A model generated the notes under the pieces. It had not been told where the DNA came from. It saw only the letters and a list, made by a program, of their open reading frames with translations, and did not search any database. Shown piece after piece: positions 24,533-33,836 of a stretch of DNA of 64,000 nucleotides. The translations under genes were made by a program, and so were the position numbers. Source of the DNA: an uncultured Spirochaetia bacterium (GTDB lineage: Bacteria > Spirochaetota > Spirochaetia > SZUA-6 > Bin103); contig CATQHW010000002.1 in assembly GCA_958296075.1 (NCBI GenBank), positions 1,550,001 to 1,614,000 on the forward strand. The letters run 5' to 3'. How positions within the stretch are numbered: the stretch's first letter is position 1; each line of letters opens with the position of its first letter.

Positions 24533-24550
24533 GCCGTTAAGCTACCACCA

Positions 24551-25417
24551 TCACGCCACCATCGCGTAGAACACCGGAGCGCCCAGCAGAATCGAATCGA
24601 TCGAATCCATCACGCCGCCGCGCCCCGGGATGTGGCGGCCGGAGTGCTTCACCGCGGCCGCCCGCTTGATCGCCGACTCGACCAGATCCCCGGCGATGGT
24701 TGCGGTCCCCACCGCCGCCCCCAGGCCGAGCGCCGCGGCCAAGCCGAGCGGCAGCGCCTCCGGGAAGAGCCGCGTCACCGCCACCCCCAGCGCCAGCGCC
24801 ATGATCATCGAACCGGCGAACCCTACCACCGTCTTGTTGGGGCTGACCGGCAGACCGCAGGGGCGGGCGCGGGTGAGTCGGCCGGCCAGGTAGCCGGCGA
24901 TATCGGTGCCGAAGACCAGGATGAAGAAGGCCAGCAGCACCTCGCCGGCGTGGTCCAGCGACGCCATCCTGACGACGTAGCTGACCAGCAGTCCCGGATA
25001 CAGCAGCACCAGCACCGCCGCCGACGAGCGCTCGCGGACCGGCTCCTCCGCCGGACGTCTGCTCGGCAGCGTGCCGAGCAGCAGCAGCCCCCCGGCGCCG
25101 CCCGCCAGGTACGCGGTCAGTGCATGCGGCCCCAGCGCGCCGATGATCTGCAGGTAGGTGACCGCCGGCACGCCCGCGCTCGCCGCGATCGCCGACCCGC
25201 GCGCGAGCCGGCGCCGGTCGCCCGGCATCAGGCGCAGCACCTCGTGCGCGGCGAACGCGGTGGCGGCCGTGGTCGCCGCGGCCAGCGCCGCGTGCCGGTG
25301 TCCCGGCAGGAGCAAGGTCACGGCGATGAAGAAGGGAACGGCGACGGCGAACAGAAACAGGCGGCCGGCCGTCTCCCGGCGGCGATCGGGCTCCGACGAT
25401 CTCCCGCGCCCCGGCAC
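24551..25417 (-). CDS. cdsA: Phosphatidate cytidylyltransferase
   Basis: 288 residues, seven to eight membrane segments. CdsA makes CDP-diacylglycerol from phosphatidate and CTP. The C-terminal signature region reads SAIKRAAAVKHSGRHIPGRG, then GVMDSIDS. The usual KD of the consensus is KH here and the HGG is RGG, while the paired aspartates near the end are kept. The deviation at KD is worth noting but the position in the frr-cdsA-rseP cluster supports the call. GTG start with AAGGAG overlapping the frr stop region. uppS, usually between frr and cdsA, is absent. Confidence 0.85.
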   Translation of the reverse strand: MPGRGRSSEPDRRRETAGRLFLFAVAVPFFIAVTLLLPGHRHAALAAATTAATAFAAHEVLRLMPGDRRRLARGSAIAASAGVPAVTYLQIIGALGPHALTAYLAGGAGGLLLLGTLPSRRPAEEPVRERSSAAVLVLLYPGLLVSYVVRMASLDHAGEVLLAFFILVFGTDIAGYLAGRLTRARPCGLPVSPNKTVVGFAGSMIMALALGVAVTRLFPEALPLGLAAALGLGAAVGTATIAGDLVESAIKRAAAVKHSGRHIPGRGGVMDSIDSILLGAPVFYAMVA

Positions 25418-25427
25418 ACCCGGCTCC

Positions 25428-25982
25428 TTAGATCGAAAGGATCTCCTGCTCCTTCCGCTCCACCAGCTCGCCGACCTTGGTGATCTGCGCGTCGGTCATC
25501 TTCTGTATCTCGGCCGTCATGCGGCGCGCGTCGTCCTCGCTGGTCTGGCCGCCTTTCTGAGCCTTCTTGATCGCTTCGTTGGCTTCGCGCCGCGCGCTGC
25601 GGATGGCGACCCGCGCCCGCTCCCCGGCGGATCGGGCCAGCTTGGCGATCTCCTGCCGGCGCTCGGCGGTAAGCTGCGGGATGGCGATGCGGATCACCTT
25701 GCCGTCGTTGCTGGGGTTGAAGGAGAGGTCGGACTTCTGGATCGCTCGCTCGATCTCGCCGAGCAGCGTGAGGTCCCACGGCTGGATCACGACCAGGCGC
25801 GCTTCCGGCACCGTGATCGTGGCCACCTGATTGAGCGGCATGTCCTGGTCGTAGTAACGCACCGTGATGCGGTCGAACAGCGAGGCCGACGCCCGGCCGG
25901 TGCGGATGATGCGGAAATCGGACTCCAGCGCCTGAATCGCCTTGGTCATGCGTTGCTTCGCATCGGCGGTCTCGTCAGCCAT
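25428..25982 (-). CDS. frr: Ribosome recycling factor
   Basis: 184 residues, the normal size. It contains the conserved RTGRASASLFDRITVRYYDQ segment and the C-terminal KAQKGGQTSEDDARR helix region. RRF with EF-G splits post-termination ribosomes. It follows tsf by 44 bases and precedes cdsA by 10, consistent with one operon. Confidence 0.97.
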   Translation of the reverse strand: MADETADAKQRMTKAIQALESDFRIIRTGRASASLFDRITVRYYDQDMPLNQVATITVPEARLVVIQPWDLTLLGEIERAIQKSDLSFNPSNDGKVIRIAIPQLTAERRQEIAKLARSAGERARVAIRSARREANEAIKKAQKGGQTSEDDARRMTAEIQKMTDAQITKVGELVERKEQEILSI

Positions 25983-26026
25983 GTGCGTGTCTGCTCCTCA
26001 AAATCCTGCTCATCCAGTCCGGTTCG

Positions 26027-26866
26027 TCAACGCTGCTCGCCGACCTTGAAGTATCGGAAATCGGCGATGGTCACCGGCTCGCCCAGGCGTTTTCCCAACT
26101 CGGCGATCACCTGCTTCACCTTCCGCTTCTCGTCCCGGACGAAGCCCTGCTCCAGCAGGCAGATCTCCGACAGGTGCTTGTTCAGCTTGCCGCGCACGAT
26201 GCCGGCGGTCACCTTCTCCGGCTTGCCGAGCGCTTCCGCCTGCGTGCGGAAGATCTGCTCCTGTTCGTCGCGGTAGGCGGAGTCGACGTCGTCCGGGGCC
26301 AGGAAGCGCGGCGCGAACGCCGCCACGTGCAGCGCCAGATCGTGGGCGGTCGCCCGGACGTGGTCGTCCACCGTCCCGCCGGTGCGCAGCTTGACCAGCA
26401 CGCCGATCGATCCTTCGCCGTGCACGTATTCGGCGACGTGCTCGCCGGACGCCGCGTCGACCGGCGCCACCGCGCACCGCTTGAAGCTGATGTTCTCGCG
26501 GATGCGGGTCGCCGCGTCGCCGATCTCCTGCCGCACGTGGTCATCCGGCTCCTGCAGGCCGTGCGCCAGTACGTGGGCGACCAGCGCGCGGCCCAGCTCC
26601 ACGAACCGGTCGTTGCGGGCGACGAAATCGGTCTCGCTCGACAGTTCCAGCAGCGCGGCGCCGCCGTCCTGCGCGGCCGCGAACACGCGCCCCTGATCGG
26701 CCGCGCGGCCGACCCGCTTGGCCGCCGCAGCAAGGCCCTGCTCCTTCAGCTTGCGCTCCGCCGCCTGCAAGTCGCCGCCGGCCTCCACCAACGCGGTCTT
26801 GCAGGCCATCATGCCGGCGCCGGTCATGGCGCGCAGTTCCTTGACCGCGGCTGCGCTGACGCTCAC
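26027..26866 (-). CDS. tsf: Elongation factor Ts
   Basis: 279 residues. The N-terminal UBA-like domain carries [19 protein letters not shown]. The core contains [15 protein letters not shown], the strongly conserved EF-Ts box. EF-Ts exchanges GDP for GTP on EF-Tu. The GTG at 26866 overlaps the rpsB stop (GTGA), giving the classical rpsB-tsf coupling. Confidence 0.97.
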   Translation of the reverse strand: MSVSAAAVKELRAMTGAGMMACKTALVEAGGDLQAAERKLKEQGLAAAAKRVGRAADQGRVFAAAQDGGAALLELSSETDFVARNDRFVELGRALVAHVLAHGLQEPDDHVRQEIGDAATRIRENISFKRCAVAPVDAASGEHVAEYVHGEGSIGVLVKLRTGGTVDDHVRATAHDLALHVAAFAPRFLAPDDVDSAYRDEQEQIFRTQAEALGKPEKVTAGIVRGKLNKHLSEICLLEQGFVRDEKRKVKQVIAELGKRLGEPVTIADFRYFKVGEQR

Positions 26867-27843
26867 AGGTCTTCGTAGAGCCGATCTTCGTCGATACCGG
26901 CGGTCTCTTCTGCGGTCGGCTGCTCGGCAGGCGCTTCGTCGCTCTCGTAGGTGGAGGGGTCGAAGTCGGAGTAGTCCCGATCGGTGAAGCGGCCCGGCGC
27001 GTCGGCGTCATCCGCCTGCAGCGCCTCGCCCAGCGCGACCGTCTCCACGTCGTCCTCGTCTTCGTTGCGGCCGTCACGCCCGTCCGCGGCCTGCTCCGGA
27101 TAGCCGGCGTACTCCTCGGAAATCTCGTCGTCCTGCAGGTTCTCGATCACCTCCAGGCCGACCTCGTTCTCCGCCTCGACCACCGCGTTGGCGACGATCT
27201 GGGTGAACAGGTTGATGGCGCGGATCGCGTCATCGTTGCCGGGTATCGGGTAGTCGATGCCCTCCGGATTGCTGTTGGTGTCGACCACGGCGACGATCGG
27301 CACGCCGACGGCGCGCGCCTCATCGACGGCGATCGACTCGTTGCGCGTGTCGATGATGAACACGACGCCGGGCAGCTCCTTCATCTCCTTGATGCCGCCG
27401 AGATTGCGCTCCAGGCGCGAGCGCTCCTTGAGCATCAGCGAGATCTCTTTCTTGGTGAGGTTGCGGAAGGTGCCGTCGACCTCCATCTTCTCGATCTTCT
27501 TGAGCTTCAACAGCGACTTCTTGATGGTCGAGAAATTGGTGAGCATGCCGCCCAGCCAGCGGTTGTTCACGTAGAACATCTGGCAACGCTTGGCCTCGCG
27601 CTCGATCGACTGCTGCGCCTGCTTCTTGGTCCCCACGAACAGGACGGACTTGCCGTCCAGCACGACCTGGCGCACGATGTCGTAGGCGCTCTTGATGGCG
27701 GCGATCGTCTTCTGCAGGTCGATGATGTGGATGCCGTTGCGTTCAGCAAAGATGTATCTGCGCATCCTGGGGTCCCAGCGCTTGGTCTGATGGCCGAAGT
27801 GCACGCCGGACTCCAGGAGGTTCTTCATCGTGACTACCGCCAC
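26863..27843 (-). CDS. rpsB: 30S ribosomal protein S2 with a long acidic C-terminal extension
   Basis: 326 residues against about 250 for typical S2. Residues 1-235 are a standard S2 (start [52 protein letters not shown]). The last 90 residues are strongly acidic and hydrophilic, with runs such as NEDEDDVET and little predicted structure. The tail is in frame and followed by the tsf start, so it is not a sequencing artefact by appearance. GTG start at 27843, overlapping the end of maf by 10 bases. Confidence 0.95.
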   Translation of the reverse strand: MAVVTMKNLLESGVHFGHQTKRWDPRMRRYIFAERNGIHIIDLQKTIAAIKSAYDIVRQVVLDGKSVLFVGTKKQAQQSIEREAKRCQMFYVNNRWLGGMLTNFSTIKKSLLKLKKIEKMEVDGTFRNLTKKEISLMLKERSRLERNLGGIKEMKELPGVVFIIDTRNESIAVDEARAVGVPIVAVVDTNSNPEGIDYPIPGNDDAIRAINLFTQIVANAVVEAENEVGLEVIENLQDDEISEEYAGYPEQAADGRDGRNEDEDDVETVALGEALQADDADAPGRFTDRDYSDFDPSTYESDEAPAEQPTAEETAGIDEDRLYEDL

Positions 27844-28508
27844 GTTGTCCCCCTTGGTTGGTTGCGATTATGCGACGTATCGATTTTCTGAAGGATGCCA
27901 TACAGCGCCTCCAATGGCAAGCCGACCACGTTGCTGCGCGAGCCCCGGATGCGCTCGACCAGCCGCGCCCCCCGTCCCTGCGCGCGGTACCCGCCGGCCG
28001 CCCCGGACCACTCGCCGGTCTCGAGGTACGCGCGCCGCTCCGCGCGGCTCAGAGCCCGTACCCGCACGGCGCTCTCCACGCTGGTCTCCCGCACCGCCCC
28101 GGTCTCGACGTCGAGCAGGCAGACGCCGGTGACGACGCGGTGTTCGCGGCCCGCCAGCCGCCGCAGGAAGTCGTCCGCCTGCCGGGCATCGCGCGGCTTG
28201 CCCAGGATGGCGCCGTCGAGGTCGATGCAGGTGTCGCAGCCGAGCACCAGCGGCCGCCGCGCCGCCGGGCGCCCGCACCCCGCCGGCGACGGGACGGCAT
28301 GCAGGCGGCCGCCGACCGACAGCGCCTTGCCGCGCGCGAGCCGGCGGGTGTAGTCGTGCGGCCGGGCGGCGTCGGCCGCTGACGGCGGCGCCTCGTCGAC
28401 GCCGCTCGGCACGACCACGAACCGCACCCCCGCCGACCGCAGCAGCTCGCGACGGCCCGCCGACTCGGAAGCGAGCACGATCATGCGCGGCGGCAGGCGC
28501 GGCGTCAT
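27834..28508 (-). CDS. maf: Maf/YhdE-family nucleotide pyrophosphatase
   Basis: 224 residues. It starts with the Maf P-loop-like motif [14 protein letters not shown]. The catalytic aspartate region is [10 protein letters not shown], followed by [21 protein letters not shown] and the late motif [15 protein letters not shown]. These enzymes hydrolyse non-canonical or UTP/dTTP nucleotides to monophosphates and are linked to septum control. First gene of the run leading into rpsB; divergent from fni. Confidence 0.92.
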   Translation of the reverse strand: MTPRLPPRMIVLASESAGRRELLRSAGVRFVVVPSGVDEAPPSAADAARPHDYTRRLARGKALSVGGRLHAVPSPAGCGRPAARRPLVLGCDTCIDLDGAILGKPRDARQADDFLRRLAGREHRVVTGVCLLDVETGAVRETSVESAVRVRALSRAERRAYLETGEWSGAAGGYRAQGRGARLVERIRGSRSNVVGLPLEALYGILQKIDTSHNRNQPRGTTWR

Positions 28509-28519
28509 CGACGTTGCAC

Positions 28520-28525
28520 TATAAT
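28520..28525 (+). promoter_or_regulatory. Consensus -10 TATAAT before fni
   Basis: A perfect TATAAT in GC-rich surroundings, 12 bases before the GTG at 28538. No matching -35 is evident. Confidence 0.55.
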
Positions 28526-28537
28526 CGGCGCGTCGCC

Positions 28538-29629
28538 GTGTCCCGTTCCCACTCCCCCATCCAGACGCGCAAGCAGAGCCACCTCGACGCCTGCGTCGCC
28601 GGCCCGGAGCAGGAGATCACCAGCGCCGTGGGGGCCGGCTTCGACCTGGTCCGGTTCGAGCACGAGGCGCTGCCGGAGCTCGACCTGGGAGAAGTCGATA
28701 CCACCACCGGCTTCCTCGGCGCCGATCTGGCGCTGCCGCTGATGATCTCCTGCATGACCGGCGGCACGCACCAGGGCCGCGACGCCAACCGCGAGCTCGC
28801 CGCCGCCGCGCAGGCGTGCGGGGTCGCCGTCGGCCTGGGCTCGATGCGGGTGGGCCTGGAAGACCCCCAGGTGCTCGATCACTTCGCGGTCAAGGCGGAG
28901 GCCCCCGACGTACCGGTGGTCGCCAATCTGGCCGCCGCGCAGCTACGTGACATCGACCACGATCGGGTCATCGACGCCCTGGACCGCCTGCGGGTACAGG
29001 CGATCGCGCTCCACCTCAATCCTGGCCAGGAGCTGTTCCAGCCCGACGGCGACCGCGGCTTCCGCGGTCTGGAGGCGGCGATCGAGGCGTTCTCCGAACG
29101 CTGTCCGCTGCCGGTGATCGTCAAGGAGACCGGGTTCGGCATCTCGGCCTCCACCGCGCTGCGGCTCGTGGACGCCGGCGCCGATTACGTCGACGTCGCC
29201 GGCGCCGGCGGCACCAACTGGGTGCTGGTGGAAGCGCAGCGGCTCGACGGCGACGACGCCGAAGCGGCGCGCGAGCTGGCCGACTGGGGCAATCCCACCG
29301 CCGCCGTGCTGGCCGCCATGCGCGACGAGCCGCGGCTGGCCGGATCGATCATCGCCTCCGGCGGCGTGCGCCGCGGCCAGGATCTGGCCAAGGCGATCGC
29401 GCTGGGCGCCGAACTCGGCGCGATCGCCCTGCCGTTCATCAAGGACGTCGTCGCCGGCGGCGCCGAACGGGTCGCGCAGCGCATCCGGCTGCTCGGCCGG
29501 GTGCTGCGCGCGGTGATGCTGCTGACCGGATCGGCGAGCGTGTCGGCTCTGCGGCGCGCCCGGCTGAGCGTCGCCCCGGCGCTCGCCGCCGCAGACGGCG
29601 CGGCGCTCCCCGCGCGGCAGGGTCCATGA
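28538..29629 (+). CDS. fni: Isopentenyl-diphosphate delta-isomerase, type 2
   Basis: 363 residues, FMN-dependent TIM barrel that interconverts IPP and DMAPP. Typical segments: the start QTRKQSHLDAC, MISCMTGGT, GLGSMRVGLEDP, LHLNPGQELFQPDGDR, VKETGFGIS, DVAGAGGTNW, and the phosphate-binding ASGGVRRGQD. The GTG at 28538 follows a consensus -10, so an earlier in-frame TTG at 28514 (inside the promoter) is rejected. Type 2 IDI is typical of organisms using the mevalonate route, such as Borrelia. It overlaps the amidase gene by four bases (ATGA). Confidence 0.94.
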   Translation: MSRSHSPIQTRKQSHLDACVAGPEQEITSAVGAGFDLVRFEHEALPELDLGEVDTTTGFLGADLALPLMISCMTGGTHQGRDANRELAAAAQACGVAVGLGSMRVGLEDPQVLDHFAVKAEAPDVPVVANLAAAQLRDIDHDRVIDALDRLRVQAIALHLNPGQELFQPDGDRGFRGLEAAIEAFSERCPLPVIVKETGFGISASTALRLVDAGADYVDVAGAGGTNWVLVEAQRLDGDDAEAARELADWGNPTAAVLAAMRDEPRLAGSIIASGGVRRGQDLAKAIALGAELGAIALPFIKDVVAGGAERVAQRIRLLGRVLRAVMLLTGSASVSALRRARLSVAPALAAADGAALPARQGP

Positions 29630-30903
29630 CCGGCTCGAAAGCGGCCGGCGAAGCGTTCGCCGGCCACCTGCGCGCCATCGAGCGCTGGGAGCCGACCGTG
29701 CGGGCGCTGGTCGGCTGGGACGTCGCGGCGGCGCGCCGGCGCGCGGAGTCCGCCGGCCGCGGACCGCTCGCCGGCTGGGCGATCGGCGTCAAGGACATCC
29801 TGGACCTGGCCGGCGAGCCGACCCGCTGCGGCGTCGACTTCCTGCCGCCCGATTCCAAGGCGTCGTCCGCCCGCATCGTCGCGCAGCTCGCCGAACTCGG
29901 CGCGTACGCGCTGGCCAAGACGGTCACCACCTGCTTCGCCTATCTCGACCCGGGCCCGACGCGTAATCCCTGGAATCCCGCGCACACGCCGGGCGGATCG
30001 TCGATGGGCTCGGCGGCGGCGGTGGCGACCGGCATGGTGCGCGCCGCGATCGGCACGCAGACGGTGGGATCGGTGTGCCGGCCGGCGTCGTTCTGCGGCG
30101 TCGTCGGCTTCAAGCCGTCCTACGGCGCCGTGTCCACGGCAGGCTGCTTCGCGCTGGTGCCCACCTTCGACACCATCGGCTTCTTTACCCGCACGGTCGA
30201 AGACATGGACTCGCTGTGGTGCGCCGTGCGGCCGCCCGGCGCACCCGCGGCGGCGCGCGCCGAACGGCCGCCGGTGGTCGGCATCGTCGAGGATCTCCTG
30301 TGCGGGCCGTTCGACGCGCAGATGGCGTCCGCGCTCCGCCGGGCGCGCGATCGCCTGGGTGAGCGCGGCATCCCGACCGAGGCGGTGACGCTGCCGACCG
30401 AGCTGGCCGCTGTTTATGACAACAACCGGACCATCTTCGAGGTGGAGGCGGCGCGCGCGCACGCCGCGCTCTGGGCCCGCCACCGCGACGCCTACCCGCC
30501 CAAGCTGCGGGCGGTGCTGGAGTCGGCCGCCGGCGGCGACTCCCGGAAACGCTATGCCGCCGCCTGCGCGGCGCGCGCCGACGCGCAGGAGCGCTTCGCG
30601 GCGCTGTTCGGCGGCGTCGACGTGGTGCTGGCGCCGGCCGCGCCCGGCGCGGCCCCGCGCGACCTGACGATCACCGGCGACCCGCGCGCCAATCTGCTCT
30701 TCACCCACGTGCGCGCGCCGGTCGTATCGCTGCCGGCCCGGCTCGGCGGGGACGGGCTGCCGCTCGGCCTGCAGTGCGCGGCGCCGGCGGGGTCGGACGC
30801 GGCGGTGCTGGCGGCGGCCAACGCGATCCAGGACGCGCTCGGCTTCGACGCGGCGCCGCTGGCCCGCGACCGGGCGATTAGAGGGGGCGAGCGATGCGAC
30901 TGA
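29626..30903 (+). CDS. Amidase-signature family hydrolase
   Basis: 425 residues with the Ser-cisSer-Lys catalytic set: Lys56 in GVKDI, cis-Ser in GGSSMGSAAAV (about 125) and nucleophile Ser149 in GTQTVGSVCRPA. The usual TGGS of the family reads TVGS. Such enzymes hydrolyse amide bonds (amides, ureas, carbamates, Gln-tRNA substrates). The substrate is unknown; length and the missing GatA-type neighbours argue against GatA. Co-translated with fni (ATGA) and overlapping the next gene by 10 bases. Confidence 0.88.
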   Translation: MTGSKAAGEAFAGHLRAIERWEPTVRALVGWDVAAARRRAESAGRGPLAGWAIGVKDILDLAGEPTRCGVDFLPPDSKASSARIVAQLAELGAYALAKTVTTCFAYLDPGPTRNPWNPAHTPGGSSMGSAAAVATGMVRAAIGTQTVGSVCRPASFCGVVGFKPSYGAVSTAGCFALVPTFDTIGFFTRTVEDMDSLWCAVRPPGAPAAARAERPPVVGIVEDLLCGPFDAQMASALRRARDRLGERGIPTEAVTLPTELAAVYDNNRTIFEVEAARAHAALWARHRDAYPPKLRAVLESAAGGDSRKRYAAACAARADAQERFAALFGGVDVVLAPAAPGAAPRDLTITGDPRANLLFTHVRAPVVSLPARLGGDGLPLGLQCAAPAGSDAAVLAAANAIQDALGFDAAPLARDRAIRGGERCD

Positions 30904-32462
30904 GCGACGTCAATACCACCGACCTGATCGACGGGATCCGTCTGGGCTGCCGGATGATGGGAAACGTCTTCAACGCCGACGACGGCGACATCCCCTTCTT
31001 CGGATCGGAGGTGTGGCCCAACCCGCAGTTGAAATTCAACGCCGTCCATAACGAGGCGCACGTGCCGGGCCGCCATCTCAACGCCCTGCTCAACGCCCAG
31101 GACGCGGCCGGCGTCGCTGTGCCGGACGATGCGATCGACAAGCACGCCAACGCCGCGTTCTTCTCCTACGGCGGCGCGGTCGCCCTGCCGCTGAACCGGA
31201 CGCGGATCGACGGTCCGCTCGACAGCTTCACCACGCACAACGTGCGCGAGGGGTTCCACGCCCTGTACGCGCTGGTGAAGTACCGCGACTCCGACCGCGC
31301 CCGCAACCTCGCCGAGCGCAGCATCCGCGCGCTGTTCGAGCTGTTCCGTCCCGAGAAGGGCTGGGACGTCGACCGCCTGCAGAGCGACTACGGACTGACG
31401 GTGCGCGACGACACCTTCATCACCGGCATCGCCCGCGCGATCGGCCCGCTGGTCAAGTACTACCGGGCGACCGGCTTCGGGCCGGCGCTGGAGCTGGCCG
31501 TGATGCTCGCCGACAACACGACCGGCGAGTTCTTCGTGGAATCGGGGGCCTACGATCGCGAGCGGTTCGGCGCGCACACCCACTCGACCACCTGCGTCAT
31601 GTCCTCGCTGGCGCAGCTCGCCGACCTGCTCGACGACTCGCGGCTGCTCGCGCGCGTCAAGGCGTTCTATGACCGCGGCCTCCGCGAGATCCGCGATGAG
31701 ATCGGTTGGGTCATCGAATCGAGCCGGGACGGCGCGGCCCCGGACCGGGGCGAGATAAACAATACGGGCGACATCGTGGAGACCGCCCTGATCCTGGGGC
31801 GGCGGGGCTACCCGGAGTACTTCGAGGACGCCGAACGCATCACGCGCTGCCACCTGCTCCCGTCGCAGCTCCGCGACAACCGCTTCATCGACGACCCGCC
31901 CAACCCCGATGGCGTCGACGGACTGCGCCGGATCGCGGACCGGCATCTCGGCGGTTTCGGCTTTCCGGCGCCCTACGGACATGCTCCGCTGGGTACCGAC
32001 CGGAGCATCAGCTTCAACACCGACATCGTCGGCGGCGGGGTCGGCTCGCTGTGCGAAGTCATCCGCGAAGCGGTCCGCAGCGAGCGCTCCATCCACCGGG
32101 TGAACCTGCTGTTCGATCGGGAAACCGACGACGTCGGTGTCGAATCGCCCTACACGCATGACCGCCTGCGGATCACGGTCAAGACCGCCGGCCCGCTGTA
32201 CGTGCGCATGCCGACGTGGGTGAAACGGTCGGAGGTCGCCGTCGAACCGAGCGCGCGCCTGACCTGGACCCACGGCTATCTCCTGATCTCCGAACCGCCG
32301 ATCGACGCCCCCATCGACATTCGCTTTCCCCTCGCCCAGCGCGAAATCGTCTTGCGCCATCGAACGCGCGACATCCGCGTGCGGCTGCACGGCGATGCGG
32401 TGGCGGCGATGGAGAACCACGGCGCCGATCTGACCTTCTTCGATCCCCTTCAGGAGCCTTGA
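30894..32462 (+). CDS. Six-hairpin glycosidase-like protein
   Basis: 522 residues. The central region shows repeated helix pairs (for example VREGFHALYALVKYRDSDRA and TTCVMSSLAQLADLLDDSRL) typical of (alpha/alpha)6 toroids. A C-terminal beta domain (about 420-520: RITVKTAGPLYVRMPTWVK) resembles the end of GH127/GH146-type beta-L-arabinofuranosidases. Catalytic residues cannot be fixed by eye. There is no signal peptide, so it would act on imported sugars. Last gene of the fni-amidase operon; ribosome binding site GAGGGGGCGAGCG. Confidence 0.6.
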   Translation: MRLSDVNTTDLIDGIRLGCRMMGNVFNADDGDIPFFGSEVWPNPQLKFNAVHNEAHVPGRHLNALLNAQDAAGVAVPDDAIDKHANAAFFSYGGAVALPLNRTRIDGPLDSFTTHNVREGFHALYALVKYRDSDRARNLAERSIRALFELFRPEKGWDVDRLQSDYGLTVRDDTFITGIARAIGPLVKYYRATGFGPALELAVMLADNTTGEFFVESGAYDRERFGAHTHSTTCVMSSLAQLADLLDDSRLLARVKAFYDRGLREIRDEIGWVIESSRDGAAPDRGEINNTGDIVETALILGRRGYPEYFEDAERITRCHLLPSQLRDNRFIDDPPNPDGVDGLRRIADRHLGGFGFPAPYGHAPLGTDRSISFNTDIVGGGVGSLCEVIREAVRSERSIHRVNLLFDRETDDVGVESPYTHDRLRITVKTAGPLYVRMPTWVKRSEVAVEPSARLTWTHGYLLISEPPIDAPIDIRFPLAQREIVLRHRTRDIRVRLHGDAVAAMENHGADLTFFDPLQEP

Positions 32463-32505
32463 GGCGACGAGCGTCTCGCACAGACCCCAAAGGAACCATC
32501 CAGAC

Positions 32506-32531
32506 AACTTGTACCAAGTAAACAAGGTTAA
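32506..32531. repeat. Palindromic element with a TACTTGGTA core (inverted copy)
   Basis: ACTTG TAC CAAGT is a perfect 5-bp inverted repeat around 32508-32521, with TACCAAGTA at 32512-32520. It lies in the 85-bp gap between convergent genes, together with a short hairpin GAGGCG/CGTCTC just after the upstream stop. Confidence 0.5.
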
Positions 32532-32547
32532 GTGTTTGGGACCAAGC

Positions 32548-33399
32548 TCAGATGGCAGCCAGGCGCTGCAGCTCGGCGATCTCCTTCGCCCAGTGCTCGG
32601 GCTCGGGCGTCTCCAGGATCATCGGCATCTCCTCGAAGCGCGGGTCCTGCACGATCCAGGCGAACGGCTCGCGGCCGATCAGGCCGGCGCCGATCGAGGC
32701 GTGCCGGTCCACGCGGCTGCCCAGGCCGCCCTTGGAGTCGTTGAGGTGCCAGCCGCGCAGATGGCGCAAGCCGACGATCGCGTCGAACTCGGCGAGCGTC
32801 CGCTCGTAACCGTCGCGCGTGCGCAGATCGTAGCCGGCCGCGAACAGGTGGCAGGTGTCCAGGCACACCCCCGCGCGCTCGGGATCGGCGATGCGCTCGA
32901 TCAGAGCGGCGAGCTCGGCGAAGGTGTGGCCGACGTTCGTTCCCTGCCCCGCCGTGCACTCCACCACGGCCGTCACCCCCTCGGTCTGCGCCAGCGTCTC
33001 GTTGACGTGGCGCGCGATCTGCTCGATGCAGCGCTCGCTGGACATCTTCGCGCCCTGCTTCGGGGCGCCGGGGTGGAAGTTCAGGTAGCAGAGCCCGAGC
33101 GTCTGGCAGCGGCGCATCTCATCCAGGAACGCCACGCGCGACTTGGCGACCACCTCCGCATCGGAGCTCCCCAGGTTGATCAGGTAGCTGTCGTGCGGCA
33201 GGACGTGGCGCGGCGCGAACCCGTGCTCCCGGCAGGCGTCGCGGAAGGCCGCGGCATCCCCCTCCGCCAACGGGCGCTGGTTCCACGTCCGCTGGTTGCG
33301 GGTGAACATGCCGATGGCGGTGGCGCCGAGTTCGGCGGCGTTGGCCACGGCGTTCTGCACGCCGCCGGCGATCGACACGTGCGCGCCGATGCGCTTCAC
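32548..33399 (-). CDS. nfo: Endonuclease IV
   Basis: 283 residues of a three-zinc TIM-barrel AP endonuclease. Motifs: the opening KRIGAHVSIAGGV, LNFHPGAPKQG, VVECTAGQGTNVGHTF, VCLDTCHLFAAGYDLRT, HLNDSKGGLGSRVDRH and the C-terminal LETPEPEHWAKEI. It cuts at abasic sites in base-excision repair. GTG start at 33399, divergent from the MazG-like gene 54 bases away. Confidence 0.96.
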   Translation of the reverse strand: MKRIGAHVSIAGGVQNAVANAAELGATAIGMFTRNQRTWNQRPLAEGDAAAFRDACREHGFAPRHVLPHDSYLINLGSSDAEVVAKSRVAFLDEMRRCQTLGLCYLNFHPGAPKQGAKMSSERCIEQIARHVNETLAQTEGVTAVVECTAGQGTNVGHTFAELAALIERIADPERAGVCLDTCHLFAAGYDLRTRDGYERTLAEFDAIVGLRHLRGWHLNDSKGGLGSRVDRHASIGAGLIGREPFAWIVQDPRFEEMPMILETPEPEHWAKEIAELQRLAAI

Positions 33400-33453
33400 C
33401 GCGCGGCCGCTTGCGGATGCTTCATGCCCGGTACTACCCTGCGCGCGTCACCG

Positions 33454-33792
33454 ATGGATGTCCAGGGGTTCGCGGCCTACCAGCGCCAGTCCCGCAAGAC
33501 TTGGCAGTTGGTCAGGACCGACCACCCGATCGTCTACCCCACGCTGGGGTTGGCCAACGAGACGGGCGAGGTGGCAGGCAAGATCAAGAAGCTGTTCCGG
33601 GACAAGGGCGGCCGCATCACCGACGCCGACCGCGCGTCGTTGAAGATGGAGCTGGGCGACGTGCTCTGGTACCTGGCGCAGATCTGCACCGAGCTGGACC
33701 TGGACCTGGGCGAGGTGGCGGAAGCCAATCTGGCGAAGCTCTTCTCGCGCAAGGAGCGCGGCACGATCGGCGGCGACGGCGATCGGCGGTAG
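33454..33792 (+). CDS. MazG-like nucleotide pyrophosphohydrolase
   Basis: 112 residues with the all-alpha NTP-pyrophosphatase motifs: E-x-x-E-like NETGEVAGKIKK (about 32-43) and the second metal site KMELGDVLWYLAQI (about 64-77). Family members remove pyrophosphate from damaged or non-canonical dNTPs. An in-frame ATG at 33424 would add 10 residues; the ATG at 33454 begins the conserved domain directly. Confidence 0.85.
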   Translation: MDVQGFAAYQRQSRKTWQLVRTDHPIVYPTLGLANETGEVAGKIKKLFRDKGGRITDADRASLKMELGDVLWYLAQICTELDLDLGEVAEANLAKLFSRKERGTIGGDGDRR

Positions 33793-33836
33793 GACAGGGA
33801 CCGGAGGAGCCGCGATGCCGGGGATGCCTATGGGGG

